Positions 52,794 through 55,603 of a stretch of 55,603 bases of DNA are shown one piece after another; position 1 is the first letter of the stretch; the number at the start of each line of letters is the position of its first letter. The position numbers and the translations under genes are program-made. The DNA comes from Merdiplasma sp905207905 (lineage in GTDB: Bacteria; Bacillota; Clostridia; Lachnospirales; Lachnospiraceae): the NCBI GenBank assembly GCA_902475025.1, contig CABRXX010000015.1, positions 1 to 55,603 on the forward strand, in the 5' to 3' direction. The notes under the pieces were generated by a model. That model was not told where the DNA came from. It did no database searches and saw only the letters and a list, made by a program, of their open reading frames with translations.

Positions 52794-54128
52794 ATGCACA
52801 TTTGCCAGGAACTGAGTTTGTTTGAAAAATTGAATATTCTCACAGATGCAGCCAAGTATGATGTGGCCTGCACCTCCAGCGGCGTGGATCGGGGCGGTGA
52901 TGGGAAGCATATGGGGAACTGCACCGCTCCGGGCATCTGCCACAGTTTTTCCGCAGACGGCAGATGCATTTCCCTGCTGAAGATCTTGTTTACCAATGAA
53001 TGTATTTATGACTGTCATTACTGTGTGAACCGTAGTTCCAATGACGGGATCCGTACCTCCTTCACACCGGAGGAAGTGTGTACCCTTACCATGGAATTTT
53101 ATCGGAGGAATATGATCGAAGGGCTGTTTTTAAGCTCCGGAATCCTTTACAGTCCGGATTATACCATGGATCAGATCTACCAGACGCTGTATCGGCTGAG
53201 AGTGTTCCATCAGTTCCGGGGGTACATTCATGTGAAAGCCATTCCAGGGGCAGATCCGGCTCTTATTGAAAAGGTTGGTTTTCTGGCAGACCGTATGAGC
53301 GTGAATCTGGAGCTTCCCACTGCGGAGGGCCTAAAAAAGCTGGCGCCCAATAAGACCAGGCAAAAGATTCTGGCCCCTATGCGTCAGGTGCAAAAGAAGA
53401 TGACAGAAAATAAAAATGAACTGATGGTCTATCGACAGGCACCCAGGTTTGTGCCCGCAGGGCAGAGCACTCAGATGATCATCGGGGCGACCCCGGAGAG
53501 TGATTTGCAGATCCTCTCTGTGGCAGAGTCTCTGTATCAGAAGTTCGAGGTGGAGAGGGTGTTTTATTCGGCCTTTATCTCTGTGAATGAAGATCCTCTG
53601 CTTCCGGTGCTTCCGGGAGGCCCACCTCTTCTGCGGGAGCACCGCCTTTACCAGGCAGACTGGCTGCTGCGGTTTTATGGTTTTCAGGCCGGGGAGCTTT
53701 TGAATGAAAAGCATCCGAATTTTAATATGCTGCTGGATCCCAAGTGCGACTGGGCGCTGTCTCATCTGGAAGAGTTTCCGGTGGAGATGAACCGGGCGCC
53801 CTATGAACAGCTGCTGCGAGTTCCGGGTATCGGCCCCAAGTCCGCGCTTCGCATTGTGAAGGCCAGGAGATTTGGCAAACTGGATTACCCTGCTTTAAAA
53901 AAGATGGGAGTGGTGTTAAAGCGGGCTATTTATTTTATTACCTGTGAAGGCAGGATGATGTATCCGCTTAAGATGGAGGAGGATTTTATCCTGAGGAATC
54001 TTTTAAATGTAAAGGAACGGCTGCCCATGGAGACCCAGACCTACCGCCAGCTGTCTCTGTTTGACGATACTTTCTCTGTAGAGGGAATGGACAGCAGTCA
54101 GATGCTGCGGCTGGGTACGGGAGGATGA
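52794..54128 (+). CDS. Putative DNA modification/repair radical SAM protein
   Basis: 444 residues. The radical-SAM motif CIYDCHYC places cluster ligands at C70, C74 and C77; GLFLSSGILYSPDYT and the SVNLELPTAEGLKKLAP region follow. Near residue 340 lies a helix-hairpin-helix DNA-binding motif (LLRVPGIGPKSALRIVK). This matches the family that is linked to a uracil-DNA-glycosylase-like partner (TIGR03916-type), whose chemistry is not established. The ATG at 52794 follows AAAAGGAGGAG. It overlaps none, but the next gene begins 4 bases after its stop. The promoter is flanked by two LexA boxes, so it should be damage-induced. Confidence 0.93.
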   Translation: MHICQELSLFEKLNILTDAAKYDVACTSSGVDRGGDGKHMGNCTAPGICHSFSADGRCISLLKILFTNECIYDCHYCVNRSSNDGIRTSFTPEEVCTLTMEFYRRNMIEGLFLSSGILYSPDYTMDQIYQTLYRLRVFHQFRGYIHVKAIPGADPALIEKVGFLADRMSVNLELPTAEGLKKLAPNKTRQKILAPMRQVQKKMTENKNELMVYRQAPRFVPAGQSTQMIIGATPESDLQILSVAESLYQKFEVERVFYSAFISVNEDPLLPVLPGGPPLLREHRLYQADWLLRFYGFQAGELLNEKHPNFNMLLDPKCDWALSHLEEFPVEMNRAPYEQLLRVPGIGPKSALRIVKARRFGKLDYPALKKMGVVLKRAIYFITCEGRMMYPLKMEEDFILRNLLNVKERLPMETQTYRQLSLFDDTFSVEGMDSSQMLRLGTGG

Positions 54129-54132
54129 AAAG

Positions 54133-54963
54133 ATGGATGACAGGAAGACAGTCTTTTGGTGCGAAGATACGGTGGATGGAATCTTCACAGCGGTCTATGA
54201 GGCCTGGGCCAGCCGACTGGGTCTGGCAAATGTGACCGTTCAGACCAGGGCAGGGCAGAACATGAGCCTGTTTGCCTCTTACCGTCAGGTGGAGACGGAT
54301 CATGAAAAAGCTGCCAGGGTGGCAGAGACGATCCGAAGAAATCTGGGTTGGGAGGATTACCAGGTGATCTATCAGGCTGCTCTGGCAGATGATCCAAAGA
54401 AGGGATCGGCCATTTTTGCCACTCTGGTGCTGGGGCTTGCCGTTTTAAAGAAAAAGAATGTCACCAGGAACCTGCAGGAGCCGGCTGTGATGAAGACTTT
54501 TGAGCTGTCCAGGAGGGTGGAAAATGAAGCTCACCGTTATCGAATGTTTGTGCGCTTTCGTGAACTGGAAGGGAGTCAGAGAGACAGTTTGGGGCAAGAC
54601 GGTTTGGAGGTGGCAGGGGCATCCTCCTCCCTGATGTTTTCAGAGATTGAGCCGGAAAATCGCATCCTGGCTGCCCTGGGGGACCATTTTGCAGATCGCT
54701 TTCCCATGATGAATTTTGCCATTTATGACAGAACCCACAGGGAATGTCTGGTGCATCCGGCGGGAAAGCGCTGGGCTGTTCTGGAGGATATGGAGTTGGA
54801 TGAAGATCTGATATGCCGATATTCCAGACAGGAGCAGGAGTTTTCCAGACTGTGGAAGGGGTTTGTGAAAAGCATTGCCATAGAAGAGCGGAGGAACCCA
54901 AGATGTCAGATGAACTTTATGCCAAAGAAGTACTGGAAACACATGACAGAACACGAACTTTGA
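54133..54963 (+). CDS. DUF4130-type DNA metabolism protein, partner of radical SAM enzyme
   Basis: 276 residues, beginning VFWCEDTVDGIFTAVYEAWAS, the typical opening of the TIGR03915/DUF4130 family that is always found beside the radical-SAM gene and in some genomes is fused to a uracil-DNA glycosylase domain; no UDG domain is present here. Helical regions dominate (EKAARVAETIRRNLGWEDYQ, VMKTFELSRRVENEAHRYRMF), with NFAIYDRTHRECLVHPAGKRW near the end. Its role is unproven. Only 4 bases separate it from the radical-SAM stop, so they share the SOS-controlled transcript. Confidence 0.9.
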   Translation: MDDRKTVFWCEDTVDGIFTAVYEAWASRLGLANVTVQTRAGQNMSLFASYRQVETDHEKAARVAETIRRNLGWEDYQVIYQAALADDPKKGSAIFATLVLGLAVLKKKNVTRNLQEPAVMKTFELSRRVENEAHRYRMFVRFRELEGSQRDSLGQDGLEVAGASSSLMFSEIEPENRILAALGDHFADRFPMMNFAIYDRTHRECLVHPAGKRWAVLEDMELDEDLICRYSRQEQEFSRLWKGFVKSIAIEERRNPRCQMNFMPKKYWKHMTEHEL

Positions 54964-55283
54964 TAAAATATTAAAAAATATTGGATTTCGACGGTTTTCG
55001 ACAAAAAAATCAGGAGGGCAGCAGCGAAAACATTCATTTTATATAAGGGAATATCCAAAAGACAAATTCATTTTCCAGAGAAAGTCACTATTTTTTTCAG
55101 ACGCCATAAGAAAAAACAGACGGTTTCGCATAGGATAAAAGAAACAGGGAATAATCAGAATAGGTCTGATGTATTGACAAATGCACAAAAAAATGTCATA
55201 ATTCGAAAAAATTGATTTTGAGGGCCTGAGATCTGTACCTGATGGGGAAAAATCCCTATTTTATCAACGGAGGTGGCTGGAAT
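54964..55283 (+). promoter_or_regulatory. Gap with a promoter for the HPr-like gene
   Basis: TTGACA (55174-55179), 17-bp spacer, CATAAT (55197-55202). The rest of this 320-base AT-rich stretch shows no gene. A stretch near 55220-55260 has words like parts of a thiamin riboswitch but not the fold, and I do not call one. Confidence 0.6.
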
Positions 55284-55511
55284 ATGTCTGAAAGAAAGAT
55301 CAAATTAAGAGAGATGGAAGACGTGAGGGATTTCGTCCGGGCAGCAGAGACGTGTGACTACGATGTGGATATTTCCTATAACCGAGTGGTCATTGACGCG
55401 AAATCATTGCTGGGTGTTTTAAGCCTGGATCTTACAAAAGAGCTGACTGTAAAATTCTGCGAAGAGGATCTGCATTTTATGGATATTTTGGATAAGTATG
55501 CAGTGTCCTGA
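55284..55511 (+). CDS. HPr-like protein lacking the active-site histidine
   Basis: 75 residues from the ATG at 55284 behind GGAGGTGG. The second half matches HPr: VVIDAKSLLGVLSLDL aligns with the Ser46 region (KSIMGVMSL in Gram-positive HPr), including the regulatory Ser. The catalytic stretch around His15 is gone: where HPr has GIHARP, this has DVRDFVRAAETCD. It therefore cannot pass phosphate in the PTS but could be phosphorylated on Ser by HPr kinase and act in carbon control like Crh, an inference. Single gene with its own promoter and terminator. Confidence 0.82.
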   Translation: MSERKIKLREMEDVRDFVRAAETCDYDVDISYNRVVIDAKSLLGVLSLDLTKELTVKFCEEDLHFMDILDKYAVS

Positions 55512-55538
55512 AAAATCAGAAACAAAAGAAACTGAGTG

Positions 55539-55592
55539 ACTGCCGCAAATAGTCTGGCCGGAAAGAGCCGGAGTATTTGCGGCAGTTTTTTT
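55539..55592 (+). terminator. Terminator after the HPr-like gene
   Basis: ACTGCCGCAAATA (55539-55551) and TATTTGCGGCAGT (55574-55586) form a 13-bp stem, then T7. The next bases, TTTATTTCATAGGA, run to the window end and resemble the TTTCACAGGA start of the mini-ORF element at 31.18 and 8.40 kb. Confidence 0.9.
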
Positions 55593-55603
55593 ATTTCATA
55601 GGA

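Noticed and set aside
55167..55179. TCTGATGTATTGACA near the HPr-like promoter resembles the FCD operator/-35 at 24.98 kb
   Set aside because: Only half of the dyad is present and most of the match is the -35 box itself. Chance is likely.
55218..55260. Words CTGAGA and ACCTGAT like a thiamin (TPP) riboswitch before the HPr-like gene
   Set aside because: The spacing is too short and the P2/P3 and P4/P5 helices are absent. The downstream gene is not a thiamin gene.
1..55603. Possible prophage, insertion sequence, CRISPR array, rRNA or tRNA
   Set aside because: I found no transposase, integrase, spaced repeat array or tRNA-like cloverleaf with CCA-adjacent arms on either strand by reading.

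Overview
The window looks like chromosomal DNA of a low-to-mid GC Firmicute, most likely a gut Lachnospiraceae (Blautia-like). The reasons are strong AGGAGG ribosome-binding sites, TTGACA/TATAAT promoters, T-rich intrinsic terminators, a type III glutamine synthetase, split 'archaeal-type' glutamate synthase, LytTR/GHKL and ECF proteins, and about 50% GC. The family-level placement is inference. I saw no rRNA, tRNA, CRISPR, phage or IS element. About 42 genes fill the window.

Layout. 1-2.8 kb: the end of a MATE exporter and a uracil permease. 2.8-20 kb: a nitrogen/glutamine hub. From a divergent promoter pair at about 8.5 kb, the minus strand carries three-part glutamate synthase, glutamine synthetase I and an ANTAR antiterminator. 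The plus strand carries glutamine synthetase III, asnB, pyrG, carA, carB and an alanine/glycine symporter. Both divergent transcripts begin with a hexaloop hairpin of ANTAR-target type (A1, G4 loop) whose sequence is shared with a terminator stem, so the ANTAR protein encoded here plausibly switches both arms. 20-24 kb: a methyltransferase and a YtrA-type GntR/ABC transporter operon with a clear operator. 24-28.4 kb: an FCD-GntR regulator, a GntP permease and an IlvD/Edd dehydratase (sugar-acid use), with paired operators.

28.6-41.8 kb: an accessory glycoside locus. It has a LytTR/GHKL two-component system, a secreted glycoside hydrolase 3 enzyme whose two domains are in swapped order, two paralogous secreted proteins of unknown function with VTEA repeats, a divergent AzgA-like permease, a cytoplasmic GH3 enzyme and a GtrA-like protein. 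I read it as an uncharacterised system that cuts a beta-glycoside outside, imports a product and finishes the job inside.

41.9-48.4 kb: Xaa-Pro aminopeptidase, then coenzyme A genes (coaX, PanT-like ECF component, coaBC) interleaved with a split ThrE exporter. 48.4-52.6 kb: a small orphan protein, a MoxR-type AAA ATPase with an unusual Walker A, a VWA protein, and Mrp/Nbp35. 52.6-55 kb: a radical-SAM DNA repair pair whose promoter is bracketed by two LexA (SOS) boxes. 55.2-55.6 kb: a His-less HPr paralogue.

Three small repeated things cut across this layout. One is a mini-ORF starting MKQ(K/N)YFA right after terminators, at 8.35 and 31.2 kb with a possible third copy beginning at the window end. 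One is a GCATCCGTGTAC motif in four intergenic gaps. One is a 17-bp perfect inverted repeat at 20.85 kb.
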